Positions 18,058-26,774 of a DNA stretch of 64,000 nucleotides are shown here, piece by piece. The DNA lies in NCBI RefSeq assembly GCF_015674855.1, contig NZ_JADMLG010000024.1:40970-104969 (forward strand). Direction: 5' to 3'. Positions within the stretch are counted from its first letter, which is position 1. Each line of letters begins with the position of its first letter. Made by a program: the position numbers and the translations under genes. A model generated the notes under the pieces. That model was not told the origin of the DNA and searched no databases. It was given only the letters and a program-made list of their open reading frames with translations. The stretch comes from Nocardia bovistercoris. Lineage in GTDB: Bacteria; Actinomycetota; Actinomycetes; Mycobacteriales; Mycobacteriaceae.

Positions 18058-18429
18058 CCTGCTGAACGGTGGGGCTGGGAGCCTGTGACTGCTGAGTGGT
18101 CATCGACTCCGCCGGTGAGGTCGTACACCTGTCGCTGCATCCCAACCCAGAGACCGCAGCCCAGGCTCTGCACGCGGCCGTGGCCTTGGCCGGGCCGGTC
18201 CGGGGCTGCCCGGTGAACAGTCGCCGCAGGTGGTCAGGGAGGGACCGGTACGCCAGCTCGATACCGGTACCCGGACACCCGTCCCAAGCAGGGAAACCGC
18301 CGCCTTGGTGAGGATCCCCGGGGCGCGGTGGGAGTGTCTGGTCACCTCCTTCCGGCGCAGACGAGACAGCTCGAGTACCGCGGTCGAAGCCCACTCCGTG
18401 TGACAGCCGAACGACCCGCGCAGCGCCGT
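18058..18429. other. Intergenic region between convergent genes, nothing recognised
   Basis: About 370 bases. Open frames exist on both strands (for example one reading VIDSAGEVVHLSLHPNPETA on plus), but none has a start with a ribosome binding site or a known motif. Could hold a gene relic. Confidence 0.4.
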
Positions 18430-18822
18430 CTACGGGGTATCCAGGACACCGGCCGGAACGCCGTAGGGCAGGAACCGCACCTTACGGCGTTCATCGATGT
18501 TGTCGCGATGCGCGCGCAGAGCCTCGAGCTCGTTCGGGAAGACCTGGTCGACCCTGGCCCGACCGTCCTCATCGATGGTGTAGATCGCCCACACCCCGCT
18601 CCCCGACTCACCGGTGGTCTCACCTTCGGGATTCGATGCCTCCTGCCACTCCGGTCGAACGAACTGACCGAGCAGCGCCATCAACGAACCGGACCCCGCG
18701 GTGTCCACGCGATCCAGGTACAGCCCGGCCTTGCCGAGCAACTCACGCAGCTCAGCGCCCGCCCCGCGCAACGCGCGGTCGAAATCGTCCGGATCGATAC
18801 CGAAAGGCCCATTGGTTGCCAT
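18430..18822 (-). CDS. Hypothetical partner of the DUF262 nuclease
   Basis: 130 residues from ATG 18822, which has GGGAG 8 bases upstream (frame open to ATG 18960, which lacks a binding site). It starts MATNGPFGIDPDDFDRALRG and ends with a strand-rich part GVWAIYTIDEDGRARVDQVF. No family recognised. It follows the DUF262 gene on the same strand and is probably co-transcribed, so it may be a second subunit or a regulator. Confidence 0.55.
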   Translation of the reverse strand: MATNGPFGIDPDDFDRALRGAGAELRELLGKAGLYLDRVDTAGSGSLMALLGQFVRPEWQEASNPEGETTGESGSGVWAIYTIDEDGRARVDQVFPNELEALRAHRDNIDERRKVRFLPYGVPAGVLDTP

Positions 18823-18990
18823 CGACTGTGCTCCCGTGAACGAGTTGAGCGCCGTACCGCCAGTGTCCACATCGTCGCTGGTATCCGCAACCGTCATCGG
18901 AACGCCGAACAGGATGCTCAGCGAATCCGCGAGCAACTCGCTGGGTTGATCGGCTTGCATCCGAGACGGTGATGCGGCGACTGGGCGACC

Positions 18991-20829
18991 TCATTCGACT
19001 TCGTCGGGCAGTTCTTCGATCTCCGAGATCTCGAATCGTGCTGAGTCTTCCTGCGCTCCTTGGTCCACGTCACGCGGGACCGCCTTACCCATCGCTTCCT
19101 CGACGAGTTCACACAGGCGAGCACGCCTGCCCACGAAATAGGCGTCGAAATCGTCGGCGCGCAGATGCTCGGCGGGCACCAGGTGGGCTTGCACCAGGTC
19201 GTTCAACCGGACGGAGGTGATCTGCGCCTTCTTCTCGATCGCAGCCAGGTAGATCGAAGGAGCCGATCCGCCGATCGTACGGTTGGTGACTGCCGAGATG
19301 GCGGTCTTGTTGACGATACTCTCCCGCCGTTCGTCGTCGATCTTGTGACCGTCGCACCACTTCTTGGGAAAGATGTGGTGGATATCGACAGCCAGACTGG
19401 TGTACTGCACTTTGTCGAGTGCTTTGTCCTCCATCCAATCGCGTGCCTCGTTGCCGAGCAGCAGCGCGTAGATGCCCTTGTACGCGGCGGCTTGGCGCGT
19501 GCGCAGGGAATGAAGACGGGACTCGACGAATGTCGCGTCGTTGACGGTATTCGGTATCGTGGCAGCATCATCGCCGCGAGCCCAACCCGGCACCTGCTCC
19601 AGGTCGCGAACGAAACGTGTCTCGATCGCGCCGCCGTAGAGCTCACCGAGAATGCCGCACCAGAACCATCGGACGAGTTTCTCCCGCGGTCCCAGTAGAT
19701 CGGCATCGTGACCCATCACGACCCGGATCGCCGCCAGTGGCACCAACTGCTTGGGGTAGGGCAGGAATCGGGTGCCGAAGATGTGACGATCGGCCAAGAA
19801 GTCCGATACCCAGATAAACGCTTCGCGCAGCTGTCCTGCCCACTCGAGATAGTCGTCGAGTGTCAGCTTCAGGACGTCCTCGCGTTTGGCGGAGACAGCC
19901 GGAGGTCGTTTGCCGGAGTACTCGAGGTTCCGCTTGCGAGTGGCGAGCAGTGTTACCGCTTGCAGAAAGTCGGTGTTTTCGAGTCCGGCGAGCACCGGGT
20001 AGGGAGCGAACTTCGATTGCGTTTCCCTCCAGTCGTCGTTGAGACGGAAGTCGGTACCGTGCTGCCGAAAATAGTCCGCGTCGCCGGCGAACGCGGCGGT
20101 GAGGAGCTCGAAGACGTTGAGCGACAGTCCACCGACATTGACCTTCTCGAACACTGTCGCCACAGCGGACTTGCTGGTGTTCTTGTCCAGCTCGATCGCT
20201 GGAATATTATAGGAGGCGGCCGGTTTCAGGATCGCGGTGTTGAACGCCTTACCCAGATCGCGATCGTCGAAGTCGAACAGCCACGACATCGCGTCGCCGA
20301 AGAGCAAAGATACCGGGAACAACCCCGCCGCGCGTTCTTTGTCGGGTGTGGAGACATCTCGCTGGATGTCCTTACCGAAGTTTGTCCGCTCGATACCGTC
20401 ACCGGGCAATGACACCACTGCCTCGTCCAGGCGGTCCTCGCCCTGCACCGCCAGTGCCATGTCGACGTAGTACCGCCGATCCATCCGCTTGCCACGACTG
20501 TCCATCGTGTGGACCACACCGCTGCCCGTCAGCGCTTGGGTGAGCGAAGTCAGCCGTTGTTGTCCATCGAGCAGCAACGATTCCGCATGCGTGCCGGGCA
20601 CCACGTTCGTGCCTTCGATCGGTCGCGGTTTGAACCGGATCTGATCGTTCCCCGTCTCGAGGAGCATCACCACCCCCAGCGGATGTCCCCGCAGAATTGT
20701 GACCAGCAGTTGACGGATCCGCTCGTCTTCCCACTTGTATCCGCGCTGGAAGTCGGGGAGCTGGATCTTTCCGCTCGTTGTGCGGTCGAGGTAGTAACTC
20801 AGTTCGTAGAGCGGTGTCTGAAAACCCAC
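18991..20829 (-). CDS. DUF262 / HNH-type (GmrSD-like) defence nuclease
   Basis: 612 residues from GTG 20829, with GGAGG 7 bases upstream. The N-terminal DUF262 domain (ParB/Srx-like NTPase) shows LPDFQRGYKWEDERIRQLL and the key SLLLDGQQRLTSLTQ (about residues 85-97). The C-terminal third has an HNH/DUF1524-like site: VDIHHIFPKKWC near residue 484, followed by NKTAISAVTNRTIGGS. This DUF262 plus HNH fusion is the GmrSD architecture, a type IV restriction enzyme against modified phage DNA; related DUF262 proteins serve other defence systems. Confidence 0.85.
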   Translation of the reverse strand: MGFQTPLYELSYYLDRTTSGKIQLPDFQRGYKWEDERIRQLLVTILRGHPLGVVMLLETGNDQIRFKPRPIEGTNVVPGTHAESLLLDGQQRLTSLTQALTGSGVVHTMDSRGKRMDRRYYVDMALAVQGEDRLDEAVVSLPGDGIERTNFGKDIQRDVSTPDKERAAGLFPVSLLFGDAMSWLFDFDDRDLGKAFNTAILKPAASYNIPAIELDKNTSKSAVATVFEKVNVGGLSLNVFELLTAAFAGDADYFRQHGTDFRLNDDWRETQSKFAPYPVLAGLENTDFLQAVTLLATRKRNLEYSGKRPPAVSAKREDVLKLTLDDYLEWAGQLREAFIWVSDFLADRHIFGTRFLPYPKQLVPLAAIRVVMGHDADLLGPREKLVRWFWCGILGELYGGAIETRFVRDLEQVPGWARGDDAATIPNTVNDATFVESRLHSLRTRQAAAYKGIYALLLGNEARDWMEDKALDKVQYTSLAVDIHHIFPKKWCDGHKIDDERRESIVNKTAISAVTNRTIGGSAPSIYLAAIEKKAQITSVRLNDLVQAHLVPAEHLRADDFDAYFVGRRARLCELVEEAMGKAVPRDVDQGAQEDSARFEISEIEELPDEVE

Positions 20830-20923
20830 TCGGCAGCCTCCGATACTGCGGAATCGGCACGGATTCGGTTCGGGCCGACGCGATTCGGCGCGGCGCGATT
20901 CAGCGTAGCGGGTAATCCCGATC

Positions 20924-21238
20924 TCAGGTTTGCGGGGTTGCGCGCGGCCCAGTCGTGATCCGCACCGACCAGCCGGTCGAGGCAAGGCGGTTCAGGAGGC
21001 TGGTATCGAAATGCATGGACGGAAAACTTCGGCCTACCAGGGTGGCCTCTACCTGAATCTCGCCACTCGCCCCGCCCTGCGACGTCACCGACCCACCCGC
21101 ACTCAACTCGTCCAGGAAGGCGCCGATCTCTTCGTCCAAGTTCCAGTTCACGCCCACCCGATGGCAAGGCTCGTCGTCGATCTGCCTGGTCACTTCGGTA
21201 CGGATGACTGGGATTTCACGGTCCGGATCATCGATCAT
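20924..21238 (-). CDS. Hypothetical protein at the end of the toxin operon (immunity candidate)
   Basis: 104 residues with AGGAG 6 bases before ATG 21238. It begins MIDDPDREIPVIRTEVTRQI and has short strand-rich segments (GEIQVEATLVG, GWSVRITTGP). It starts 9 bases after the DUF4279 stop. No family recognised. As the last gene of an ESX toxin operon it could be a second immunity protein. Confidence 0.55.
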   Translation of the reverse strand: MIDDPDREIPVIRTEVTRQIDDEPCHRVGVNWNLDEEIGAFLDELSAGGSVTSQGGASGEIQVEATLVGRSFPSMHFDTSLLNRLASTGWSVRITTGPRATPQT

Positions 21239-21247
21239 CGTGCACTC

Positions 21248-21646
21248 CTAGATGATATCGACATCGAGCGACAGCCCAGACGAGGCCAGAAATGCCAGCG
21301 CCGCAGCCGATATCAGGACCACCGGCCAGCCATCGTCACCGGCGTCTACGGCGACGGTAAGACATCCGGCTATTCCCCGAGTCGAGAGAACTCGACCCAA
21401 CGGTTCGCCGATCTGCGCGAGTTGTCCCACGGCACGGTCTATCTGCTCGCCAACCTGTCCGGCAACAGCACCCAGTCCGAGAACCCAACCATCGGAGTTC
21501 CTGCGAAGCTTGGGCGCCTGGCCTTGCTGCCCGACCCGCCATTGATCGGACGGCACGATACCCAGGGCGGCGGTCACTTCGTCCGGATCGAAGGAGCCGG
21601 TCAGCCTCAGAGAGACGGCCACTTCGACAAGTTCCTCGACAGTCAT
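21248..21646 (-). CDS. DUF4279 protein, likely immunity protein
   Basis: 132 residues. The DUF4279 signature is at the N-terminus: VSLRLTGSFDPDEVTAALGI, VPSDQWRVGQQGQ, then GWVLGLG and GEQIDRAV. DUF4279 proteins are often found right after polymorphic toxin genes as immunity proteins. Here ATG 21646 overlaps the toxin stop (ATGA), which ensures toxin and protector are made together. Confidence 0.75.
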   Translation of the reverse strand: MTVEELVEVAVSLRLTGSFDPDEVTAALGIVPSDQWRVGQQGQAPKLRRNSDGWVLGLGAVAGQVGEQIDRAVGQLAQIGEPLGRVLSTRGIAGCLTVAVDAGDDGWPVVLISAAALAFLASSGLSLDVDII

Positions 21647-22203
21647 CGCAATCTGATCCCCGTCGGGTCCCCTGGACCATTCCCGCCTTTCGGCTTGATA
21701 TACACGTTTCCTTTCCCATCCTTATATAGATCGTAGCGAGACGGAGGATCCGGCTTTATATCGTGCGGATCATATCCACGAGATTTCAGTTCTTTGATGT
21801 CTTTATTGGTCAGAATCTTATCCTGTGCAGGGTTCCGTGTCCGCTCCTCTGCACTATCCCATACCGGCTCGTCGCCTGCGGCATCGTCTATCGATGCTAT
21901 CAGGACCGCAAGACCTGCTATGGTAACCAATCCGCCGGTCGCGAGCGCCGCAGTAGAAAAGCTGATTCCCGATAGGCCTCCAAGAAAGGTACCAACAGTA
22001 CCCGCGATGGCCGAAGCGGCCGTGTCGAGAGCCATCCCTTCCAGCGTCAGCGCTTTGGGATTGCGAATCATAACCACCGAGACCGCAATAACGACCGACG
22101 CGCCTACGACGACCGCGGTGAACTGCGTATTGATGTCTGCCCGCATCGTAGACAAGGCGGAGGACAGCCTCAGAGTCGAGGCAGCGAAATCGGAGGAAGC
22201 CAA
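21643..22203 (-). CDS. Polymorphic toxin C-terminal part (type 33-like toxin domain)
   Basis: 186 residues with two hydrophobic segments (FTAVVVGASVVIAVSVVMI and AALATGGLVTIAGLAVLIAS) and a C-terminal toxin domain: LTNKDIKELKSRGYDPHDIK, then RYDLYKDGKGNVYIKPKGG, ending NGPGDPTGIRLR. That ending resembles the domain named polymorphic toxin type 33. The frame has no good start: TTG 22203 lies 34 bases inside the preceding gene, in the -1 frame. The DNA is visibly AT-richer than its surroundings (around 21690-21830), a sign of transfer. Best read as the second half of a toxin whose first half is 22170-22862. Confidence 0.65.
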   Translation of the reverse strand: MASSDFAASTLRLSSALSTMRADINTQFTAVVVGASVVIAVSVVMIRNPKALTLEGMALDTAASAIAGTVGTFLGGLSGISFSTAALATGGLVTIAGLAVLIASIDDAAGDEPVWDSAEERTRNPAQDKILTNKDIKELKSRGYDPHDIKPDPPSRYDLYKDGKGNVYIKPKGGNGPGDPTGIRLR

Positions 22204-22862
22204 TCGATCTCGCCAGCGCTGGTCGCGAGAGTGCGCAGATGGTCAGTCAGGTAGGGGATATCCTTTGCGACATCGGAAGAATATGCCTGCTCGAGACCTT
22301 CCGCCACCAACCGCAGACGAGTCTGCGCACCGAACACGCTGGGATGATCGGCAAAGGTCTTCCACGCGGTCGCTGCGTTGCCGAACTTGTCGGTATCGCT
22401 GTCCGGGATCTCGCCGCCGGCGATCTGTGCGACCACCTTTTCGTACAAGCCGGGAAACTCCGATTCGAGCCCCCGACCATTGGCACGCGACGAAGCGACG
22501 CCGATCACCGAGTCCGCGCCGTAGGGCAACTCCGTGGGAATCGCTGTTGGAAGCGTTGGAGCAGCACCCTTATCCGGACTGCGATTCGCCTTATACTCGC
22601 CGCAGGCCCAGTTGTAGCCAGCAGCTGTCAGGACATCACCGAAATGCTGCAAAGCACGAGCGAAGTTCGTTGCCACCAGAGTGAATGCGCCTACCCGCTC
22701 ATCGTACCCGGATGACCATGTCTTGATCGCTTGATAGCCGCCCGCCATACCGCCAGTGGTCAGCAGGACTCTTTGCAACGGATTGTATGCTTCCTGGAAT
22801 TGCTTGGATATCGCGTAGCATTCGCTGGCCGCACCATAGTAACTTCGTGGCGCTACCCGCAT
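22170..22862 (-). CDS. ESX-type toxin N-terminal (trafficking) part
   Basis: 230 residues, helical, starting MRVAPRSYYGAASECYAISK. The segment YNPLQRVLLTTGGMAGGYQA and YNWACGEYKANRSPDKG resembles the N-terminal region of actinobacterial toxins exported by type VII secretion. The ORF ends GEIDWLPPISLPRL; in the -1 frame the sequence would continue as DWLASSDFAAST into the toxin part. It starts one base after the preceding WXG100 gene. Confidence 0.65.
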   Translation of the reverse strand: MRVAPRSYYGAASECYAISKQFQEAYNPLQRVLLTTGGMAGGYQAIKTWSSGYDERVGAFTLVATNFARALQHFGDVLTAAGYNWACGEYKANRSPDKGAAPTLPTAIPTELPYGADSVIGVASSRANGRGLESEFPGLYEKVVAQIAGGEIPDSDTDKFGNAATAWKTFADHPSVFGAQTRLRLVAEGLEQAYSSDVAKDIPYLTDHLRTLATSAGEIDWLPPISLPRL

Positions 22863-22863
22863 T

Positions 22864-23163
22864 TCAGCCTCGCACCATACGAAGATTCATCGACTCGGCG
22901 TCGGCATACGCCGCATGTGCAACCCTGGCCGAATTATGGATCAACGTCAACCCCTCGGCCATTTCGCGAGCGCCGACCACCCACTCCTCGTGCGCGTCCG
23001 TATATGCCGATGCGGCCACGCCTGACCATTCTCCGCTGGCGAGGAGACTCGACACAAGACTGTTTAGGTTCTCCAGATACTCGGAAACAAACCCCGACAA
23101 TCCCGCCAAACGTGCGATCAGCTGATCGAGGTGGGCGAGATCGACCGAAAATTCCGCACTCAT
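22864..23163 (-). CDS. WXG100 family protein
   Basis: 99 residues, all helical, with the turn motif in ASGEWSGVAASAY at about residues 43-55. The start MSAEFSVDLAHLDQLIARLA is typical of EsxA/EsxB-like proteins. Its ATG overlaps the stop of the upstream WXG100 gene (ATGA), so the two probably form the heterodimer that targets the toxin to type VII secretion. Confidence 0.85.
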   Translation of the reverse strand: MSAEFSVDLAHLDQLIARLAGLSGFVSEYLENLNSLVSSLLASGEWSGVAASAYTDAHEEWVVGAREMAEGLTLIHNSARVAHAAYADAESMNLRMVRG

Positions 23164-23459
23164 GGCAGATCTAGACTGTGAATAGCCGCGAGTGCACCCG
23201 CGTTGGATTCGTCACGCTGACGATAGCTTTCGGCGGTGACGCCCAGCTTCGTCGCCAACTCTTCGAGCGCTGACACAATCACCATCGCGCCGTCGTAGAC
23301 CTCGGTCCACCCGGTCGCGAACTCGTCCGCTGCGGCACCTGTCCAACTTCCGCCCGCAACCGATCCCACCTCGGCGCTCGCGGACCTCAGCGCGCTGGTC
23401 AACGCTTCGACAGCAGCAAAGGCGTACCGGCCGACGTTCTGCACGCTTTCCGGGACCAC
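23160..23459 (-). CDS. WXG100 family protein (first gene of toxin operon)
   Basis: 99 residues with the WXG turn in AGGSWTGAAADEFATGW at about residues 35-51 and flanking helices. It is the first gene of a six-gene minus-strand operon running to 20924, with ATGA overlaps or gaps of at most 9 bases at each later junction. No ESX core genes (EccA-E) are near, so secretion would depend on a system elsewhere in the genome. Confidence 0.85.
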   Translation of the reverse strand: MVPESVQNVGRYAFAAVEALTSALRSASAEVGSVAGGSWTGAAADEFATGWTEVYDGAMVIVSALEELATKLGVTAESYRQRDESNAGALAAIHSLDLP

Positions 23460-23777
23460 TGTCAGCGAAACACTCTCTCCCCCTGCTTGGCTCCCTCGCG
23501 GGATGTTACCCGGGAGTCACAGTTTCGACAACGGCCCGACAGAGCCCTAGCACAGGAGACGACCGGGCTGCCGCGTGACTGGCCTCGGCCATTCATACGT
23601 GGTGAGCCCGCGGTGGCCGGGGAATTACAAAGGGTGCTCCGAGCTGCGATGATTCGATTTGCATAGGGTCGATGGCGCTCATGCGCTACATATCGAGATA
23701 GCAGCTTCCGCCGGAAATCCATCGAACTGTGCGACAGCGCCTTCAGCAGTTCGCTCGGAACGGAAACAGCCGAGCAC
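23460..23777. promoter_or_regulatory. Upstream region of the ESX toxin operon
   Basis: About 318 bases between the first WXG100 start and the stop of the lipoprotein gene on the same strand. No convincing gene or repeat; presumed promoter for the toxin operon. Confidence 0.45.
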
Positions 23778-24500
23778 TCAAGCGGCCTTGCGCACCTTGT
23801 CGACCGCGTCGGTGAACAACTTCGTGAAACTCGACTCGTTCGGTGCGTCGCGCTCACTGCTCACGTGCAACGAGACGGTGACTCCGCGCAGGACGGCGTG
23901 GCCCGTGTAGTCGATGCTGGTCGACGGTTTGCGCTCACCGTATGTCGAGATGCTCGTGGTGCGGTAGACAATGGCCTCGATGCCCTTCAGCGCGGCAGGG
24001 ACGGTGAGTGCCTCGACTTTGGTCAGATAGGTGGTCGTGCCTCCCTCGTCGACATGGGTCATGGTGACCTCGGAGCAAGCCTGGTTGTCCGCGCTGATTC
24101 GGGACAGATCAGCGGCGCTGCCCGCGATGGTTTCGGTGTACACCGCTCCGGATCGTTCGTCCTTGGCGCCGACCACAGCGGATTGCGCCAGCAGATCCTT
24201 GGTCTGGTCCCTGTCCTCTTGGCCGATGCGCGCGCAATCAGGTGGAGTGACGGGGACACCCTCGAGGGCCTCGGCTGCGAACTCGGCCACCTCGAGCAGG
24301 TCGGCTATGGAGACTTCTTCACGCTTGGCTCCCGCGGGGAATTCTTGTTCGGTCAGCAGCAACTGCTCTCGGGCGGTGCTCAGCGGGGCGGTTTCGGTCG
24401 CGCCCATCGAATCGTCGTTCGATCCACACCCGGCCACGATGACCACGCCTGCCGCCATGATCATCGCACCTAGTCGGGCCGCGCCACACAGCTTGATCAT
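23778..24500 (-). CDS. Lipoprotein, possible sensor-type domain
   Basis: 240 residues. The N-terminus has a lipoprotein signal with lipobox VIVAGCGSND (cysteine at about 25). The body alternates helices and strands (QLLLTEQEFPAGAKREEVS, CARIGQED, QACSEVTMTH) and has two cysteines likely to pair, much like the extracellular sensor domains of mycobacterial PknH-type and DUF5642-type lipoproteins. That likeness is a general impression, not a motif match. Anchored outside the membrane. Confidence 0.65.
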   Translation of the reverse strand: MIKLCGAARLGAMIMAAGVVIVAGCGSNDDSMGATETAPLSTAREQLLLTEQEFPAGAKREEVSIADLLEVAEFAAEALEGVPVTPPDCARIGQEDRDQTKDLLAQSAVVGAKDERSGAVYTETIAGSAADLSRISADNQACSEVTMTHVDEGGTTTYLTKVEALTVPAALKGIEAIVYRTTSISTYGERKPSTSIDYTGHAVLRGVTVSLHVSSERDAPNESSFTKLFTDAVDKVRKAA

Positions 24501-24645
24501 GTCCCCAGCATGCCGGCCGAATCCGCACTGAAGGAACCCTTTTCGACTTATCGGCCGTCAATCGCACTTACCCGAGTCGGTCGCGATCCCGGTCCTGAGC
24601 GACAGGCCGAGCATCAACCACCGGCGAAGAGTAACTCCGGCAAGC

Positions 24646-24732
24646 TCAGAAGAGGCTGCACTCCGGGATGTTGTACATAGCCGACGATGAAATCGCCGGC
24701 ACGCATGTCGCGACCCTTGACCTCAACTATGG
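24646..24732 (-). pseudogene. Fragment of a small secreted protein gene (3' end copy)
   Basis: Read on minus, the end gives AMYNIPECSLF and a stop, identical to the last 11 residues of the secreted protein at 29603-29821. The shared DNA is a 26-base exact match (24653-24678 with 29610-29635). Upstream, this frame gives only a short ATCVPAISSS and then a TAG near 24730, with no signal peptide. It looks like a relic of a duplicated gene. Confidence 0.55.
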
Positions 24733-24745
24733 TTGAGAATTTATC
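24717..24745 (+). promoter_or_regulatory. Candidate MerR/SoxR-type promoter and operator
   Basis: TTGACC at 24717-24722 could be a -35 box and TTTATC at 24740-24745 a -10 box. Between them lies the dyad CTCAAC-TATG-GTTGAG (24722-24737). CCTCAA...TTGAGG dyads inside the spacer are typical of SoxR and other MerR-family operators. It precedes the SnoaL-like gene. No MerR gene is in the window. Confidence 0.45.
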
Positions 24746-24753
24746 GTGAGGTC

Positions 24754-25161
24754 GTGAATATTCGTCCTGTACTCCATGATTCGAACCGGTCAGCGGAAGC
24801 CGCCGAGCAAGCTGAAGAGTTGGCTCAGGTACTGCAACGAGCGCTTGTCGAGTCCGATGCCGACCTCTACGACAGTCGATTCGCCGCGGATATCGTATGG
24901 GGAAGCCCGAAGGGCGCGACCTTGATCGGCTACGACAGGCTCAACGCCATTCATCACGAACTCATGCGTGCCGGTGTCGCTCCGCCCTCGCGTTTCGAAG
25001 TCGTCAGCGCTCACGCGCCCGCGCCGGGTGTGATCGTGGCTCAAATCCGGCGCCGCGCCCTCGAGGGGGCCGGGTTCTCGGAATCGGCGATGTATGTGCT
25101 GATCGAACGCGATGGGCATTGGTGGTTGACTGCCGCGCAGAACACGCCGATCACAACATGA
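24754..25161 (+). CDS. SnoaL-like / NTF2-fold protein
   Basis: About 135 residues with the pattern of DUF4440/SnoaL-like proteins: an N-terminal helix (QAEELAQVLQRALVESDADL), YDSRFAADIVWGSPKGATLIG, then crossing strands ending in VLIERDGHWWLTAAQNTPIT. Such proteins are small cone-shaped enzymes or binders; the ligand is not predictable. GTG 24754 is the first start past the candidate promoter; TTG 24733 would lie inside the operator. Confidence 0.65.
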   Translation: MNIRPVLHDSNRSAEAAEQAEELAQVLQRALVESDADLYDSRFAADIVWGSPKGATLIGYDRLNAIHHELMRAGVAPPSRFEVVSAHAPAPGVIVAQIRRRALEGAGFSESAMYVLIERDGHWWLTAAQNTPITT

Positions 25162-25710
25162 AGCGAGGGCGCCACGGGAAACCGATCCGACAAGCGCCGT
25201 CTGGGTCGCGGGGATCGTGTCTCCGGGAAAGCCGTGGCACGGGCACGCCTTACGTTCAGGCCGAGGCTCGACCCGGTGCCGTGCATAGGCGCAGAAGGTC
25301 GGGGCTCAGTCCCGCGCCGTCGAGGGGCCCGGCGACTCGGTGAACCCCGCGCGCACCCCGCTGCTGTTGACCGCCCATCGATCCGGCTGTTCCGAACTCG
25401 CACACCGTCACCGGTGGAGGCGACATCGGTGATGTTCAACACCGCCGACACCAAACCCTCCACAAGTGGGCGCTCGACAACGTCTCCGACCCGAACAGTA
25501 GGAAGGCAATCCGATCAGGATCCTCGTGCAGCCCTCACGCCGGAAGTGATTGCGTCCCATCGGCTCGCTGCCAATTCGCCCCCACCGGCATGTGTTCCGG
25601 GGGCCGTGATCGTTTCGATACCCATTCTCCTGGAACAGAAGTTCACGCTCAGGGGTGACACGGACCACTTCATAGGCAAGAGCAACGCAATCGGAAAGGG
25701 CGGGCTGCTC
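25162..25710. other. Intergenic region, no gene recognised
   Basis: About 550 bases. A plus-strand frame is open from 25234 into the next gene, but its upstream part has no protein character and no start with a binding site. Other frames are equally uninformative. It should contain the promoter of the sigma factor operon. Confidence 0.4.
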
Positions 25711-25926
25711 ATGTACTGGAATGTGATCGTGCTCGTGATCGCACTGATCGGGCTTCTTGTGCAGGTGGGACAGGCGGTGATCGCGCTGAGCCAGTTACGG
25801 CAAGGGCGACGATCGGGCGCGTCTTCGACATTGCCGTGTGGATCGAGTGCGGCGGGGTATATGCGCACCGGGACTCGCGACGACATCGCGGGAACGCCTG
25901 ACTCTCAGACCGGGGGAACACAATGA
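25711..25926 (+). CDS. Small membrane protein coupled to sigma factor
   Basis: 71 residues from ATG 25711. The N-terminal helix MYWNVIVLVIALIGLLVQVG is strongly hydrophobic; the rest is polar with SQLRQGRRSG next to the membrane. Its stop overlaps the sigma factor ATG (ATGA). It could be a membrane regulator of that factor, but it has no known anti-sigma domain. The start is uncertain because the frame is open upstream. Confidence 0.5.
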   Translation: MYWNVIVLVIALIGLLVQVGQAVIALSQLRQGRRSGASSTLPCGSSAAGYMRTGTRDDIAGTPDSQTGGTQ

Positions 25927-26774
25927 TCAAGGTGACCGACAGGTCCATGACAAGTAATCTCACACCAGAATGCGCTTGGTCGGTGGCCGGTGTCTGGTAC
26001 GTGAGCTGGTTGCCTGCCGTCGGGATGAGCCGGCGCGCGGCCATGCTCGAAATGACCATCGATGACCTGCTCAGCGATCCCGACCTCGTCGACGATATCG
26101 AGATCTTCGGCATCATCGCGCACGACGGCGAGCAGATGGGCGTTCCCGCCCGCGCGGCCGTGCTCGCGTTGGCCACTCGGATGCTCGACCGGCTCCAATC
26201 CGCCCCGCGGCTCGCTACCGCTCTCGTCACCGCCGAGAGCGCGGCCGAGCGGGCCGAGGAACGAGCCCGTCGACACGAAACAGGCGAAGACCAGGCCGAG
26301 TTCACCACCTTCTACCGCAGTTTCGTCGCTCAATTGGTGGCTTTCCTCATCCGCCATGGGGCCCAGCGCGCGGACGCCGCAGACCTCGCCCAGGAAACGA
26401 TGATCGAGGCATACCGTTCCTGGGCGAGGATCACTTCGCCGACGGCATGGTGCTTCCACGTCTCCTACCGCAAACTCCAGCGCAGCCGGGCCTCGCGCAC
26501 CGAGGTCGCCAACGAGGCGCTGCCACTGCCGGAACAGCGCTCGCCATTGTGCACTCCGGACATCGAGCTCGCAGACCGCGATTTCACACAGCGAATACTC
26601 GCGCTGTTGCCACATCGACAACGCCAGGTCATGGCGTGGACCATGTTCGGCTTTACCCCGAAGGAGATCGCCGACGAACTGAAGATCACCCCCGAGGCGG
26701 TTCGTAGCAGCCTCAAGAAGGCCCGCCAGACACTGGCCACCACCCTCGACCGCGGAAGCAGGCGGCACCGATGA
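25923..26774 (+). CDS. RNA polymerase sigma factor, ECF-like, with N-terminal extension
   Basis: 283 residues. Region 2 is at about 125-165 (FIRHGAQRADAADLAQETMI, EAYRSWARI) and region 4 at about 225-275 (LPHRQRQVMAWTMFGFTPKE, IADELKITPEAVRSSLKKAR). Ahead of region 2 lies an unusual extension of about 110 residues (DDLLSDPDLVDDIEIFGIIA), perhaps a regulatory domain. GGGGGA sits 6 bases before ATG 25923. Both neighbours overlap it by ATGA, so it is the middle of a three-gene unit. Confidence 0.85.
   Translation: MIKVTDRSMTSNLTPECAWSVAGVWYVSWLPAVGMSRRAAMLEMTIDDLLSDPDLVDDIEIFGIIAHDGEQMGVPARAAVLALATRMLDRLQSAPRLATALVTAESAAERAEERARRHETGEDQAEFTTFYRSFVAQLVAFLIRHGAQRADAADLAQETMIEAYRSWARITSPTAWCFHVSYRKLQRSRASRTEVANEALPLPEQRSPLCTPDIELADRDFTQRILALLPHRQRQVMAWTMFGFTPKEIADELKITPEAVRSSLKKARQTLATTLDRGSRRHR

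Noticed and set aside
24613..24800. A minus-strand frame containing MRAGDFIVGYVQHPGVQPLL
   Set aside because: It reads protein-like but runs antisense into the SnoaL-like gene, has no start with a binding site, and competes with the frame that matches the known secreted protein end.
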